Part shown: one piece after another, positions 63,110-64,000 of the stretch
How the letters are laid out: each line of letters begins with the position of its first letter
Position numbering within the stretch: position 1 is the first letter of the stretch
DNA from: Paraspadella gotoi
Lineage: Eukaryota > Chaetognatha
Reading direction: 5' to 3'
Assembly: GCA_051294375.1 (NCBI GenBank)
Contig: CM119269.1
Span: 15,938,455-16,002,454 of the forward strand
DNA length: 64,000 nucleotides
The notes under the pieces: generated by a model
What the model was told of the DNA's origin: nothing
The model's database searches: none
Seen by the model: the letters and a program-made list of their open reading frames with translations, nothing else
Made by a program: the position numbers and the translations under genes

Positions 63110-64000
63110 AACCCATTCGCACATTGCTTAACTATTTGTAGTGGACGAATAATTGTTTTAAATTTTTAAAATGCCGAAACTAAAATCTATTTTTATTAAT
63201 TAAAATCCATTAACCGCATCTTTAACCATATAAACCTCCCAAAAAAAGGCTAAGATGCATATCCAACAGTTATAAAAACTTTTTTTTACTATTTTTCCCA
63301 TTTGCTATTTCCCAGCTTGTTTGGCTGTCTGTATTAGAAAATCGTGCAAAAAAATGACGACGAAAACGTACTTATTACAACTTACAATTAATTGATTATT
63401 ATTTAATCATTTAACTTAAATTTAAAATGAATACTTTTCCATCCCCCAAATATTCCTCATCTCCTTTTTTTCCCTTTTTTTTCTTCTCTTAAAGTCCGCA
63501 TCTCTTTTCTATCCTTACTCCCTTCCATCTTTCCTTTCCCTCCCCTTTCCCCCCTCCTGTCGGTGACCTCATCTCGCCTTCCTCCTCCCCCTTTGTATCC
63601 TCTTCCAATATTCAACCGAATTTTCACGTCGGGGTTTCGCCTCCTTTTCCTTTTTTTTTCCTTTTTTTTTTGCCACTTTTTTCTTTCTGCTTTCTTTTTC
63701 TTTTTCTTCTCCCTTTTTCGCTTTCATCTTTTTTTCATCCTTATCACCCAAAGCTTGGCCTCCCAAGGATGGAGGTCAAATTTACGCGATGGAATAAGAC
63801 GAAAAAAAAAGGAGAGGGAGTGGATTGGGTAAGAGGGGAGGAATGTGGGGATGAGTGTTTGGGCAAAGGGAAGAATTCTTGGATGGTAAGAGGGAGAACG
63901 TTGGCGAGAATGTTGGAAAGGAAGATTTTTTCTTGGATGGGTAAGAGGGAGGAATATGGACGAGAGTGTTTCGTAAGAGAGAAGCTGATTGGGTAACACA
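63110..64000. other. Right end, nothing identified
   Basis: A+T-rich to 63420, pyrimidine-rich 63440-63750, then G+A-rich with repeated TGGGTAAGAGGGAGGA-like words. No gene supported. Confidence 0.4.

Overview
This is a 64 kb piece of an animal nuclear genome, almost certainly a non-model invertebrate. The genes are split by short GT-AG introns, coding density is low, the sequence is saturated with (GA)n/(CT)n, (GAC)n/(GTC)n and (GAT)n/(ATC)n microsatellites, and there are 15 runs of N. No bacterial operons, rRNA, CRISPR arrays or viral genes are visible. The organism cannot be named from the sequence.

Layout. 1-4.2 kb: two tandem minus-strand copies of a SLC35G-like (EamA/DMT fold) transporter. 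One is complete (7 exons, 340 aa, 4187 down to 1100). The other starts at 179 and runs off the left edge. 6.1-10 kb: a complete 6-exon minus-strand gene for an SLC49A3/MFSD7-type major facilitator (585 aa). About 11.7-11.9 kb: a decayed LINE reverse-transcriptase tail. 13.1-15.6 kb: a plus-strand 8-exon gene for an unrecognised, mostly disordered protein of about 386 aa; its frame is coherent only if one base near 14615 is an error or mutation. I rebuilt these genes by matching splice phase exon by exon. Many apparent ORFs in the same places are antisense shadows.

15.6-45 kb holds essentially no recognisable protein genes. It is microsatellites, minisatellites, low-complexity pyrimidine or purine tracts, and a few gene-like islands: a frameshifted minus-strand coding fragment at 40336-40670, a tRNA-like SINE head near 42.8 kb, and four of the five clusters of CCAAT boxes (17.0, 27.5, 35.6 and 59.2 kb; the fifth is at 11.0 kb) that may mark promoters.

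45-62 kb is a mosaic of duplicated and inverted blocks. Segment 46.2-47.6 kb recurs directly at 54.6-56.2 kb. Segment 49.0-51.1 kb recurs inverted at 56.2-58.6 kb, and part of it a second time at 53.5-54.6 kb. An 18-bp inverted repeat lies exactly at the switch point. Similar direct duplications occur at 23.7/24.7 kb and 60.6/61.2 kb. The copies differ mainly by single-base indels, which suggests unpurged haplotypes or poorly polished long-read contigs as much as biology.

The most interesting items are a conserved GC-AG intron in both SLC35G copies, a dispersed palindromic MITE-like family, the inversion with its inverted-repeat breakpoint, the CCAAT-box clusters, GC-rich palindrome clusters around 51.2 and 53.3 kb, and a hammerhead-like motif at 4.5 kb. 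I found no clearly new biological system.
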